64,000 nucleotides of DNA from Topomyia yanbarensis (lineage: Eukaryota > Arthropoda > Insecta > Diptera > Culicidae), in contig NC_080671.1 in the NCBI RefSeq assembly GCF_030247195.1, forward strand, positions 105,635,845 to 105,699,844, given 5' to 3'. The position numbers were made by a program, and so were the translations under genes. Shown in pieces: positions 50,141 to 61,173 of the stretch (position 1 is its first letter; every line of letters starts with the position of its first letter). The notes beneath the pieces were generated by a model that saw only the letters and a list, made by a program, of their open reading frames with translations, did not search any database and was not told the origin of the DNA.

Positions 50141-52350
50141 CAACGCGATCGTCAAGTTCATTCCACTGCACAACTGAACCGTACAGTCGATATCACAATT
50201 AGAATCACGGCCTGCTGCAATTGGACTGAAGCAGTGATGAGTGATTCTGATAGGGAGCCCTTCTCAGAAGAACTCAGCTCTACAGCTCCAGTAGGAAAAC
50301 TCTCGAAATAGAAAGAAAGATAACAAAATTTAAAATATCTATGAGAATCGTATTCTGTAATAAAATTATGTTTTTGTCTGCCAGTTAGTATGAAATTTAG
50401 GAACATATTTAAAGCAGTTGCAAGAAAAACATTTTTACCAATTACTTCTCCGCGATGCAATCATATTAAATATATTTTCATTATCTTCAGACTTTCGTTA
50501 CCAAAAAATAAAACTTTTTAAAAAACGGGTTTTTTATGTAGTAAAACTACAAAATTTATAATAATTTTTTTTAATTTTTTGTTAAATTCACAACTTTTTA
50601 TACAGCATTTGTGTTTTGCGAAGAAGAGATTATTCCCTGCAATTTTTTCTCGGAGTGTTGTGCAAAATACAGATCTCGAAACACATTTTTTTTAAACGAC
50701 GCCTGCAAAAAATTTTAGGCCCTTTGAAAGTGTTGCGCTTGAATCAAAATGCTTTGCTTTGCGTGCAAAATGCTCAGAACCCATGCTGCTAAAACGTCTA
50801 ATGTTTCAACTGTATCGAAGATGGTCGTTCGCGATTTTAAAGATTTTTGGGTGAATCTTGGAGGAATTACTGTATTGTAAAATCTGTCGGGAAGTGCCAA
50901 TTTGAACAACAATCGCTGTAATATTTTAATTCTTGCCGAAGTGATCGTTTAGTGTCGAGATATGTGAAAATTAAAAACAAAAGTGGAACTCTGGTCAAAG
51001 AACGGACTTCGAGTCTTTTCGTATTAGCCCGAGTTTTGGAATATTTAGTTACAGGTTTCATAGCCTAGCCTTGCGAAAGTCACCTCTATCAGATGCCATC
51101 ATATCAGGCATTTAATAATGATAATTTTCGATAGATTGCGCCAGGCAAACAAAATCATTTTGCAGAACAATCTACAACATGTCGTTGATCATCAAGCACT
51201 ATAATAAAATTCAATATAAATATAAAATCAAGATTCAACTGCCCGATAGGGCACCTCGAACTTGTGATACGGTCTTTAAAAGTATCGCTGTACAGAAAAG
51301 TGGAATCGTTACAAAGGATACATGAAAAAACTAATTATGCCCAGATTATTTCAATGGTGATTACACGGTAAGATTGCGTCCTTCCTACCTGATCCGACAA
51401 TACAAAACACGACAGTATTATTTTACAAATAATGCTTTGCAGTTATCAATGACAGATTCCTACCTCCATATTCTATGATGAAACGGCTCACTATCATAAA
51501 CCGTAACAGGAGTCGTTAAGGAAACTCATCTCTGACAATTAATACCAATACACAGTCTTCAATTCCGTTGAATGATCACCAAATGGTTGCCAACTTTGTG
51601 ACACTTTTTCAGGCAATAACGGCAACTGCAAAACCATAAAAACTGTGTGCAACTTCAAATCAAAAGCCAGAGTTCTCAGTTGGAACGAAGAAAGAAAGAA
51701 GATCCAACCGTGCATGTACTGATGAGATGAATTCGAAACGCATAAGCATTTTATTTTTTATTTTTCGATTTGTATAGAACTCTGTTCTTACGAACAGCTG
51801 TTTTTGTGAATTTGAAGTATAGAATACATCCTTTTTATTCCAAAATTTGAATTTGAAAAAAAAATCTGTGCACGTTTCGGGTCTTTGGTCTCTGTACTAA
51901 GATTCTAATCAAAATTCATAATCCCGGAATTGGATGGTCGTGGATATTTAAATTTGAAACCTAATTATTTTGAATCCAATGTGCTGAGCAACAGTCTGTT
52001 ATAATTTCGTAAGTTCATTTCGTTCGGAATATCTAATTTTTTACAGAATCCCATATAATTTCAAAGAACCTTCCTGCATGTCAAGAAATTTCAGTTCGTT
52101 GTGAACTTAACATGAAGAATGTTAAAAAGAAGGTATTTTTTCTGGATTTTTTAAAAACATAATACGAAGAACGAAACGATGTCTCGGAATGGTTGAACTA
52201 GACTTAGATGGTAAACTAAATATAGTTTGGTTCCATAAATTATAACTGCAAATTAAATAACAAATGTACATGAAGGAAACTGATCAGGACACTACAACAG
52301 GCAACTCTGGCATATAATTTCTGTGCTTTATCACTTACATTGAATCCAGA
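50141..52350. other. No gene recognised
   Basis: Open frames up to about 138 codons overlap the duplication edge; none has a domain. Mostly AT-rich. Confidence 0.35.
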
Positions 52351-52351
52351 A

Positions 52352-52494
52352 AATATTTCGATTATAGAGGTTTTAACATTAGGGTCATTTTCCTCTTTTT
52401 CGTGGTAGAAAAATCTCTTTTGAATAAACTGTAACCTTGTGTGCGGGATTGGGAATCGAACCAATCGATTAACCAACTACGCTATGCCAACCCC
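52352..52494 (-). mobile_element. tRNA-derived SINE
   Basis: On the minus strand: GGGGTTGGCATAGCGTAGTT with an A box (TAGCGTAGTTGG), then a B box GGTTCGATTCC at the spacing of a tRNA gene. A CCGCACACA bridge leads into a body with TTTTTCTAC, AAATGACCCTAATGTTAAAA and CTCTATAATCGAAATA at the end. The same body occurs at 36071-36235. The boxes are intact, so pol III transcription is possible. The tail has no clean poly(A) and I see no certain target-site duplication. Confidence 0.75.
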
Positions 52495-52599
52495 TAAAAT
52501 CATTGTTAAAAATTCTATTGCCTGTAGTAAAATATAGTAAACAAGAGAAACACTAAACAGTCTTAGAAATCAACCTCTGTGTTCTAAATTTTGAAATGA

Positions 52600-52745
52600 A
52601 ATGTGTACGGATTTTTCTTAGCCCACAGTTGGTCAGCTTAATTATACTAATATTTCCATCGAATTATTGTCTCTATATTATAGAGTCAATAATTCGATGG
52701 AAATATAAGGATGACAAGTTGAAATTTACTCGGAATAATTCATAA
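52600..52745 (-). repeat. Dispersed repeat with GTACGGA motifs, copy 2
   Basis: Reverse complement of 46765-46850: ACTCGGAATAA here equals TTATTCCGAGT there, and TTGGTCAGCTTAA equals TTAAGCTGACCAA. A palindrome (52650-52706) lies inside this copy and is absent from copy 1, so it was inserted later. Confidence 0.5.
52650..52706. repeat. 28-bp-arm palindrome with near-zero loop
   Basis: ATATTTCCATCGAATTATTG continuing to CTCTATA is followed almost immediately by its complement, with one mismatch. It sits within a repeat copy whose sister lacks it, so it is probably a tiny hairpin insertion. It could extrude as a cruciform. Confidence 0.7.
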
Positions 52746-55127
52746 TCTGACGTACCCCTGTCTTCTTGATTTTCTTATTTTAAGAAAATTTTAAATATTC
52801 CGCTTGAGCCAAATTCATCAATTATATATAACCACCAGCAGTAAATACGGTCAAACTAATGCTTTTCTCTATTCATTTAGTCCACTTTCTTCATACGCTG
52901 GGCCGTTTGTGATCTACTTTCTGTTAACTAAATTACCTGAAATTTTCAAGTCAACTAAACTATCAAGAGTAACGTTTATAAATTCTAACTACTTTGACCA
53001 GATTACGAAGTCGCTTTGAAAATTATAAGTGTGAAGCATTACATACATTGCCAGGTTATACTTCATTGTTATCAATCGACAATTATCAATCAATTGTCGG
53101 CAATATTCTTAACAGACATTTTGAAGAATTTAAACGCTTGTTTTTACAGTGTTGGGTCCATTCTGAAGGTTGACAGTGTGTTGGGATAAATGTGTGTCTT
53201 TTAATGGTGTATGCAATAGGTAAATTGTGGTGCAATGTATGGTTAAACTATTGGGCGAAATATGGTTCAAACATTGTAGAAGTCATCGTCCCATACTAAT
53301 GGGGGTAGTTTTTGGGGTATTGTAGGGGGAAACCCTCATTTTTTTCGAACCATGCGATGGTGTTTTCTGGGTTTCCCTTCGTCTCGGGTAGACGCATTCT
53401 CCTTCATCCTGCACACGACAATTTTCATCAGTGAGTGAAAGTACACAAAAAATTATGCGAATATATTAGAGAAATCATACAGATCCAAAATAATTTTAAA
53501 TAAATCCTTTCAGGAAATATACTTTTAGAATACGGTGTCGTACTAGGGAGTACATTGGGTTAACACAAACTTGCATGGAAGTACTATACCTATCTTTAAA
53601 ATTTGTGATTTGTGTGATTCGACTTCGTCTCATCAGTAGCTCATGCTCTCGTTTTCAAATTTCTTGCATAAACGAGATGGTTTATAAATTCAAACGACAA
53701 AACAGTTGTATCCAACGCAGCTGTATAAGTCTATAAGAAGCATCGTTCAATGTTTGTTTTCTGACGTGCATACCTCCCAGCTTTCGACCTATATTCAGCA
53801 GCCCGCTCATTTGGCTCGTGCCACTCATCAGTGCTCATGAACTGCTTTACACTGCAATCAAAACCTAGTTCTAGATTGTACATACAAACAAAAACACAGC
53901 AATCCTAAAGCCACATTTCCGCTAGGTTACCTTTAACCCGAAACTTCAACGGAGGTTAACCGATTGGTCAAAGAACGAGCACGCCGGCTCGGCACGCCGC
54001 CGATACTTTTCGGTGCCTTCCTGGCACGCTACGCTCACTCGTTTGAATTTCCAATTAGGAGAGACCCTTATACATACAATGAATTATGCATCGCCTATGG
54101 CTAAAGGATGCGAAAGGTGAACCAAGGAAAAACACAGTTGATCCAATCGCTTCCACTCCCACTTCAATGGAAAAGAGGCAGTAAGTTGTTTGGGATTGTT
54201 TTGTTAGTATGTTTTTCTTGGCTGTGATGTGCAAAAGGAATTGGCTGCGATGTGCGTGTTTTTGTGATGAGGGATGAATTTCACGATTAAAAATAACAAC
54301 AACATTCAAAGATCCCACCACTCCGTTCGCTTAATCTTTCAGCATCCCGCAGCGCAGCAAAACTCTCTGGACGATAGCCGTGACTGCCGAATACGGGATG
54401 AATCGTTGGAAGAGTACGGGGGTGAATTCATTTAAAGTTCAACACGATTCATAAAACTGCTACTGAGGCATCAACCTGACACGAGAGGGAACTGGAAGGG
54501 AAAAACAATTACTGTCATTTCGTGCGCCAAAGCAAAGCCACAATTTCACCGGCGTATGACAGGCTGAAGTTTTGGATTTCTTGCGGAACGAAATATTCGA
54601 AATATTTGAACACAAGAACCTGACAATGCCGGCTTCAATTACTTTGCCAAAATCAGAGCTATAGTTTCATTCGCTTGTTCTATGACAGGTGAAAGCCGTT
54701 TGAGCTGGGCGTACCAAATTATTCCGTCTTAAAAACATTTTCGTCTCGCAAGATGCACATGAAAGGGGTGCCTCAATTCGCTTGAATCTAAATACAAAAA
54801 CATATTTAATCCACCTAGCAGAGTGATGAGACATTACTTATATCAACTTATATCTTATATATTATAAATTCATTACATTGATATGAAAATTTAAACGAAA
54901 AAATGGAATCGTTCAAAACCGGATTAATAAACTACGAACAATTAAAAAAACAGTTTTAATCCACTTAGTGGTGCAAACTATCATTTATCCAAACTACGAT
55001 TCCATGGCTGGTTATGGTTAATATAATGGTGGAAACGTCTATTAGATATTCAGTGCGATTTACACATACGTACAATGAATCGACAGCTACAAACTTGAGT
55101 TGCTATATGTCGACGCTGAAACACTTG
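52746..55127. other. No gene recognised
   Basis: 53.8-54.6 kb is GC-balanced with short frames only (88 codons minus at 54055-54321). Nothing identifiable. Confidence 0.35.
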
Positions 55128-55400
55128 AAACCAGCGGCGGATCCAGAAGGAGGGTTTGGGGGTTTGGACCCTGCCAAAAAATTTCAACTTGTTAAGAAAT
55201 TTTAAATTAGTTTCTCAACTCAAAATCATTTCAAACCAAATTTTTCACTGGTTTTTCAGACCCACTCGGAAAATTTATTCTGCAGGGATTAGGAAAATTT
55301 TATTCGCGTAAAGGGGTACTTGATGAGGGAAGGGCGGTTTAGGGAAGAATGGTGAGTGACGTGGGGGGTGCCCCTCACCGTATCCCCCTAACTACGACCC
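55128..55400 (+). repeat. Probable old repeat fragment (CGGCGGATCCAGAAGG start)
   Basis: It starts with a purine-rich CGGCGGATCCAGAAGGAGGG and ends GTGGGGGGTGCCCCTCACCG then ACGACCCTG. G/C blocks at the ends and AT inside suggest a degraded element, but no ends can be proved. Confidence 0.3.
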
Positions 55401-55469
55401 TGTTAAAATACAGAAAACCTATGCAAGTCAAAAAAATTAAGATGACGATGTTCAGAATGATTGCATAAC

Positions 55470-55661
55470 CTTTCTATAGGAGAAAGGCAAAAATGTGAAT
55501 TTGTTGTGTGTCCGCACTGTTGAACCCGTACCTCCGGAACCGGAGCTCGGAATTTAATGAAATTCAATAGCAGCCTATGGGAACGTTGTACCTTTCATTT
55601 GAGACTAAGTTTGATGGAATCGGTTTAGCCATCTCCGAGTAACCGATGTGCATATTTTTGG

Positions 55662-55663
<2 letters not shown>
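55470..55663 (+). repeat. Repeat unit that carries the CATA microsatellite
   Basis: The hairpin CCTTTCTATAGGAGAAAGG is followed by TGTGTCCGCACTGTTGAACC, CCGGAACCGGAGC, ATCGGTTTAGCCATCTCCGA and GGTTACATACATA. I recall units of this style before ACAY microsatellites in mosquito genomes; that is memory, not a search. It supplies the target array for the retrotransposons downstream. Confidence 0.5.
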
Positions 55664-55692
<29 letters not shown>

Positions 55693-56380
55693 CATACATA
55701 CATACATACATACATACATACATACATACATACATACATACATACATACATACATACATACATACATACATACATACATACATACATACATACATACATA
55801 CATACATACATACATACATACATACATACATACATACATACATACATACATACATACATACATACATACATACATACATACATACATACATACATACATA
55901 CATACATACATACATACATACATACATACATACATACATACATACATACATACATACATACATACATACATACATACATACATACATACATACATACATA
56001 CATACATACATACATACATACATACATACATACATACATACATACATACATACATACATACATACATACATACATACATACACACATACATACATACATA
56101 CATACATACATACATACATACATACATACATACATACATACATACATACATACATACATACATACATACATACATACATACATACATACATACATACATA
56201 CATACATACATACATACATACATACATACATACATACATACATACATACATACATACATACATACATACATACATACATACATACATACATACATACATA
56301 CATACATACATACATACATACATACATACATACATACATACATACATACATACATACATACATACATACATACATACATA
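55664..56380 (+). repeat. (CATA)n microsatellite, ~179 units
   Basis: Nearly perfect CATA array with one noticed T to C change near 56084 (CACACATA). It ends at CATAACTCCGC, where the first R1-clade element begins. Both strands give long artefactual open frames. Confidence 0.95.
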
Positions 56381-56572
56381 ACTCCGCTAGCGAATGACGG
56401 ATCCCAATAGTAGCATGTCTGTAATAACATACGTACATGGAACTATTGAGATCCAGAGCTACAGGTCCAAAGCCCTGGTAAAGGAGGATGGTTGTGATGA
56501 TCCGGGCCGAGATCACCACGTAAAGCAAGGTAGGGCATAACCCCAATTCCAAGGCGTGAAGCGACCCGTGCC

Positions 56573-56711
56573 GAGGGATGAGTGATCGAGGGGGTGAAAA
56601 AGATGCTCGATCGTTAACGGAGCCTGTGGGGTACCTGGGCAACCCCCACAGTAAGCGTCCCTTACCACGCTAATGCGGAGCTCTGGCGTGGCGGACATAT
56701 ATTTCTCGCGC
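56573..56711 (+). promoter_or_regulatory. Structured 5' UTR leader with four stem-loops
   Basis: Consecutive hairpins: GATCGAG/CTCGATC (56584-56590 with 56606-56612), CTGTGGGG/CCCCACAG (56624-56631 with 56644-56651), TAAG/CTTA around CGTCC (56652-56664) and CCACGC/GCGTGG (56665-56670 with 56686-56691). The whole stretch is shared with the second element at 62117-62251, where the pairs are kept despite changes. It ends 17 bases before the ORF1 ATG. A role in translation, packaging or 5' processing is inference. Confidence 0.65.
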
Positions 56712-56728
56712 TACTCGTGGGAATTTTC

Positions 56729-58201
56729 ATGGAGCAAAATAAAAATAAAAATAAGCAGACGGAGGTGCCAAACCCCTTCGCAAGAGGTGGTTTGGCGAGG
56801 TCTCCCCCCCGTGGGGAGAGTAGTGGAACGATGAGTGCTGTACTCGAAAGCACCAGTGACCCCCCAGCAGCGGTAGGCAATACCCCTACCAATGCATCGG
56901 AGGGGCCAATAGCTGCGATGCGCAAAGTAGCGAAGCAACTCGATGCTATAATCGACTTCGCTAGCGCAAAGCAGAACATAGCCAAGGAGTTGAAGTTGAG
57001 CCTTCTGGAGCTCCGGAAAGCTGTTCGTGTCGCAAGACAGGAACAGCAGGCATATGTTGAGAGGGTGGAATGTCGGGAGAGGCCCGACAGAGAAACCCAG
57101 ACAGTGGCCTCCAATAGGGAGGAAAGAGAGAAGGTTAATAGAGGCTCACAAACAGTGGCCTTTACCTTCTATGGAGCAGCCACGTCGATCGGAGCGGCGA
57201 CCGAGTTCCCCTCGAAGGGAAAGGGAAAGGGCAATCGCAAGACGGCATCGAATGCGAAGCGCCCTAGGAAGTCGCCAGGAGAGGGTGCCAAAACCGACAC
57301 CACTCGGCGTGCAACCGTCAAGGTCAAACGCCGCCTGGGTGAGGTAAGCGAGGGCGAGAGTGACCTCGCTGTTGAGAGCGATGGTACCAGCAACCCGGCA
57401 CGACCGGGGCAGGGGGGCTCAAACCCCTGGACGCTGGTTACCAAGAAAAAGCCGGCACCGAAACCGGAGGTACCGCGGCCTGCGAGGAAGGCCAAGGACA
57501 GAGGCGAAGCCTTGTGGTTAAAAACCGACAAGGACAAATACGCCGATGTCCTTAAATCGATGAAAGCGGCCGAAAGCCTCTCGGCCCTTGGGCAGGATGT
57601 GCGTAGCGTAAGACGCACCAACACGGGAGAGATGCTCCTGGTGTTGAAGCGAGGCGCACAATCAAGTGCAATATACAAGGCCTTGGCCCAAGAGGTCCTT
57701 GGTGAGGGCGCCCAAATCAGGTCGCTAGGTGCGGAAACAACTCTCCAGTGCAAACACTTGGACGAGTTCGCGACCGCAGAAGACGTCGCCGCAGCCGTCA
57801 AGGAGCAATGCGGCGTCACAATCGAGCGGGCCTCTGTGCGATTGAGGGACGGACCCTCTGGCACCCAAGTAGCCTACCTCAGGCTACTCAATGCGGATGC
57901 CAAAAAGGTAACCGAGAAAGGGAAGCTGAAGATCGGCTGGTCGGTATGCCCTATCAGTATACCCCAGCCGCCTTCAATGGACAGGTGCTATCGGTGCCTA
58001 GAATCCGGCCATAAAGCTTACGAATGCAAAGGCCTAGACAGGAGTAAGCTATGTCGTAGATGCGGCGAGGAGGGGCATAAAGAGCGGGGGTGCACTAAGG
58101 CATATAAGTGCCTTATCTGCACCTCTAAGAAGCAAGCCCATAAACATGCTATGGGCGGACCTTCGTGTCCCTTCGGCGAGTTAAATAAGAAGAAGCCGTG
58201 A
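56729..58201 (+). CDS. R1-clade ORF1 nucleic-acid-binding protein
   Basis: 490 residues from the first ATG (an in-frame GTG four codons upstream is less likely to start it). The first ~270 residues are Lys/Arg/Glu-rich, low-complexity, with a helix-prone stretch around residues 60-115. Residues ~265-385 form the conserved R1-type block (TDKDKYADVLKSMK, VRSVRRTNTGEMLLVLKRG). Three zinc fingers end the protein (about residues 420-480): CYRCLESGHKAYEC, CRRCGEEGHKERGC and a longer CLIC...H...C. ORF1 proteins of this clade coat the element RNA, assemble cytoplasmic RNPs and help guide them to the nucleus. The stop overlaps the next frame (GTGA), so ORF2 is probably translated by reinitiation. No internal stop or frameshift. 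Confidence 0.9.
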   Translation: MEQNKNKNKQTEVPNPFARGGLARSPPRGESSGTMSAVLESTSDPPAAVGNTPTNASEGPIAAMRKVAKQLDAIIDFASAKQNIAKELKLSLLELRKAVRVARQEQQAYVERVECRERPDRETQTVASNREEREKVNRGSQTVAFTFYGAATSIGAATEFPSKGKGKGNRKTASNAKRPRKSPGEGAKTDTTRRATVKVKRRLGEVSEGESDLAVESDGTSNPARPGQGGSNPWTLVTKKKPAPKPEVPRPARKAKDRGEALWLKTDKDKYADVLKSMKAAESLSALGQDVRSVRRTNTGEMLLVLKRGAQSSAIYKALAQEVLGEGAQIRSLGAETTLQCKHLDEFATAEDVAAAVKEQCGVTIERASVRLRDGPSGTQVAYLRLLNADAKKVTEKGKLKIGWSVCPISIPQPPSMDRCYRCLESGHKAYECKGLDRSKLCRRCGEEGHKERGCTKAYKCLICTSKKQAHKHAMGGPSCPFGELNKKKP

Positions 58202-61173
58202 GAGTCACACAGCTAAATCTTAACCATTGTGCAGCAGCCCAACAGCTGCTGTGGCAGTCGGTCTCGGAGTCGAGGACAGATGTCGCCCTCTTATCAGACC
58301 CGTACAGCATCCCTGCCGGCAACGGCAATTGGGTGTCGGACGGGTCTGGAATGGTGGCAATCTGTACAACGGGAAGGTTCCCGGTTCAAGAGGTAATACG
58401 CCCCTCCGCCGAGGGTGTGGCGATTGCCAAGTTCAATGGTGTGTTCTATTGCAGCTGCTACGCCCCACCAAGGTGGCCAATAGAACAGTTCTACCAGATG
58501 ATCGACAGGCTCTCGTCGGACCTCGTGGGCCGGAAACCGGTAGTAATAGCGGGAGACTTCAACGCTTGGGCAGTGGAGTGGGGCAGCCGCTGTACAAATA
58601 GCAGGGGTCAAGCGCTAATGGAAGCGTTTGCGAAACTCGATACTGTGCTAGCTAATGATGGCTCCGCTAGTACATTCCGTAGAAACGGAGTGGAGGCGTG
58701 GATTGATTTGACCTTTGCCAGCCCGAGTCTGGCTCCAGGCATGGAATGGAGGGTAGACGAAGGCTACACCCATAGCGATCATTTAGCAATCCGCTTTAAG
58801 ATCAACTATGGTGTGCAGCATCCGAGGGCGGGAGATCCCTGTCAGGTACGCGGGTGGAAGTCCAATCACTTCGACAGCGAAGCTTTCACCGCGGCCCTGG
58901 GACTGGAGGCCAACACCGACAGTCTAAGCGGGGATGCGCTGGTAGCTGTTCTATCACGCGCGTGCGACGCCACTATGCCGAGAAAAACACTGCCAAGAAA
59001 CGGTAGATGCCCGGTATACTGGTGGAGTGCCGAGATTGCAGCTCTACGGTCAGCCTGTCTCAGAGCTAGACGTAGGATGCAAAGAGCTCGCACCGAGGAT
59101 GCAAGAGAGAACCGCCGTGAAGTGTTTCGAGCTGCGAAATTAGCCCTTAACAAGGCTATTAAGAGCAGCAAGAGAGCGTGTTTCGACAACCTGTGTGAGA
59201 GTGCCAACGCGAATCCGTGGGGTGACGCCTACCGGATTGTGATGGCCAAGACCAAAGGGGGCTCCTCACCCCCAGAACGGTCTCCGGACAGGTTGGCAAC
59301 GATTATCGAAGTACTCTTCCCGTCTCGAGCCACAAGCCCCTGGCCACCTGCACTACGAGACAGTGCGGGCACGGTCGAAATGGTGGCTCCAGTGACGAAC
59401 GAAGAACTACTCGCAGTGGCTAAATCCCTAGCAATGAACAAAGCTCCAGGGCCGGATGGAGTTCCGAACAACGCTCTCAAGGCAGCGATCATAGCGAACC
59501 CGAACATGTTCAGGCTAGCTATGCAGAGATGCCTTGACGAGTGCCGTTTCCCCGATAGATGGAAAAGGCAGAAACTGGTGCTGTTGCCGAAGCCCGGGAA
59601 GCCGCCAGGCGACCCATCGGCGTACAGACCAATCTGTCTGATAGACACGACTGGCAAACTGCTTGAGAGGATCATCCTCAACAGGCTCACCCCGTACGCG
59701 GAAGGTACGGACGGTCTGTCAAGCAACCAGTTTGGCTTTCGGAAGGGTAAGTCCACAGTGGACGCTCTCAACTCAGTGATAAATACTGCCGAGATAGCGA
59801 TCCAACGAAAAAGGCGAGGTATTCGATACTGTGCGTTAGTGACACTTGACGTGAAGAATGCATTCAACAGCGCAAGCTGGGATGCCATCGCGCTCTCGTT
59901 ACACCGGCTTAGCCTACCGGTGGGTCTGTACCGGATCCTGGAAAGTTACTTCCAAAACCGCGTACTGCTATACGAGACCGATGCCGGTCAGAAAAGGGTT
60001 CCGATTACCGCCGGAGTCCCGCAGGGCTCGATCCTAGGCCCGGTGCTATGGAACCTCATGTATGACGGGGTTCTGAGACTGAAGTTCCCTCCTGGGGTCA
60101 AGATCGTCGGCTTTGCCGACGACGTAACCTTGGAGGTCTACGGGGAGTCAATTCCTGAGGTAGAACTAACCGCAGAACACGCGATTAGCACGGTGGAGGA
60201 ATGGATGAGCGCGAGAGGCCTGGAGCTCGCTCATCATAAGACGGAGGTAGTTATCGTCAACAACCGCAAGTCGGCACAACATGCAGTTATCCATGTGGGA
60301 GAAGTCGCGATCACTTCACAGCGAAGTCTGAAGTCTCTCGGAGTCATTATAGACGACAAGCTGACCTTCGGCAGCCATGTCGACTATACGTGCAAGAGAG
60401 CGTCGACTGCTGTTGCGGCACTATCGAGAATGATGTCCAACAGCTCAAAGGTGTGCGCCAGTAGACGTAGGTTACTGGCAGGCGTTGCCGTATCTATCCT
60501 CAGGTACGGCGGCCCGTCATGGTCAAGAGCACTGAGGGTAACCAGTTACCTACAGAAACTGGAGAGCACCTACCGCGTGATGTGCCTCAGAGTGATATCT
60601 GCCTACCGCACGGTATCACACGATGCATCCTGCGTGATAGTGAGCATGATGCCAGTCGGGCTGGTCATTCGGGAAGATGAGGAGTGCTTTGAGCTACGTG
60701 GAAACAGGGGAGCCCGCGAGCGCACCAGGGTGACCTCGGTCGCCAGATGGCAGCGTGAGTGGGACAACTCCTCGAAAGGTAGGTGGACCCACCGGCTGAT
60801 ACCTAGCATATCGAGCTGGGTGGGAAGACCCCATGGGGAAGTTCACTTCCACCTGACACAATTCCTGTCAGGCCATGGCTGTTTCCGTCAGTACCTCCAC
60901 AGGTTCGGGCACGCGGAGGTCCCAGTCTGCCCGGACTGCCCAGGTGTAGATGAAACTGCCGAACACATACTGTTCGTATGTCATCGGTTCGACGTCGAAA
61001 GAAGAGCAATGCTTGACGTCTGTGGCTGGGACACAACCCCGGATACCCTTATCCAGCGGATGTGTCAAACGGTGGAGAAGTGGAACGCAGTCTCGGCTGC
61101 TACCATCCAGATTGCCAGTAGGCTACAGGTAATCTGGCGAACCGAGCAACAGACGGCGGGCACGGCTAACTAG
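58198..61173 (+). CDS. R1-clade ORF2: endonuclease and reverse transcriptase
   Basis: 991 codons open from a GTG overlapping the ORF1 stop; no ATG lies near. APE-type endonuclease in the first ~230 residues: N7 and N9 in LNLNH, GDFNAW with D120 and N122, SDH with D194 and H195. Position 34 in LLSDPY is D, where relatives and the neighbouring copy have E. The RT follows: YRPICLIDTTGK, NQFGFRKGKST, motif A with D551 (LDVKNAF), motif B (VPQGSILGPVLWN), and FADD (639-642) with D641 and D642. A C-terminal zinc motif has C911, C914, H923 and C928. It nicks the microsatellite and copies its own RNA from the 3' end at that nick. The RT core is complete. Initiation is the weak point: the aligned copy has ATG where this has GTG. 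Confidence 0.9.
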   Translation: MRVTQLNLNHCAAAQQLLWQSVSESRTDVALLSDPYSIPAGNGNWVSDGSGMVAICTTGRFPVQEVIRPSAEGVAIAKFNGVFYCSCYAPPRWPIEQFYQMIDRLSSDLVGRKPVVIAGDFNAWAVEWGSRCTNSRGQALMEAFAKLDTVLANDGSASTFRRNGVEAWIDLTFASPSLAPGMEWRVDEGYTHSDHLAIRFKINYGVQHPRAGDPCQVRGWKSNHFDSEAFTAALGLEANTDSLSGDALVAVLSRACDATMPRKTLPRNGRCPVYWWSAEIAALRSACLRARRRMQRARTEDARENRREVFRAAKLALNKAIKSSKRACFDNLCESANANPWGDAYRIVMAKTKGGSSPPERSPDRLATIIEVLFPSRATSPWPPALRDSAGTVEMVAPVTNEELLAVAKSLAMNKAPGPDGVPNNALKAAIIANPNMFRLAMQRCLDECRFPDRWKRQKLVLLPKPGKPPGDPSAYRPICLIDTTGKLLERIILNRLTPYAEGTDGLSSNQFGFRKGKSTVDALNSVINTAEIAIQRKRRGIRYCALVTLDVKNAFNSASWDAIALSLHRLSLPVGLYRILESYFQNRVLLYETDAGQKRVPITAGVPQGSILGPVLWNLMYDGVLRLKFPPGVKIVGFADDVTLEVYGESIPEVELTAEHAISTVEEWMSARGLELAHHKTEVVIVNNRKSAQHAVIHVGEVAITSQRSLKSLGVIIDDKLTFGSHVDYTCKRASTAVAALSRMMSNSSKVCASRRRLLAGVAVSILRYGGPSWSRALRVTSYLQKLESTYRVMCLRVISAYRTVSHDASCVIVSMMPVGLVIREDEECFELRGNRGARERTRVTSVARWQREWDNSSKGRWTHRLIPSISSWVGRPHGEVHFHLTQFLSGHGCFRQYLHRFGHAEVPVCPDCPGVDETAEHILFVCHRFDVERRAMLDVCGWDTTPDTLIQRMCQTVEKWNAVSAATIQIASRLQVIWRTEQQTAGTAN

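Noticed and set aside
55564..56642. Open frames of 248-326 codons on both strands (YVCM and THTYI repeats)
   Set aside because: Translation of the CATA microsatellite.
56717..56728. GTG start four codons before the ORF1 ATG
   Set aside because: An ATG lies at 56729 in the same frame; eukaryotic initiation favours it.
57169..57864. 231-codon minus-strand frame across ORF1
   Set aside because: Shadow of the GC-rich ORF1 on the other strand; no domain.
59229..59888. 219-codon minus-strand frame across ORF2
   Set aside because: Shadow of the reverse transcriptase frame.
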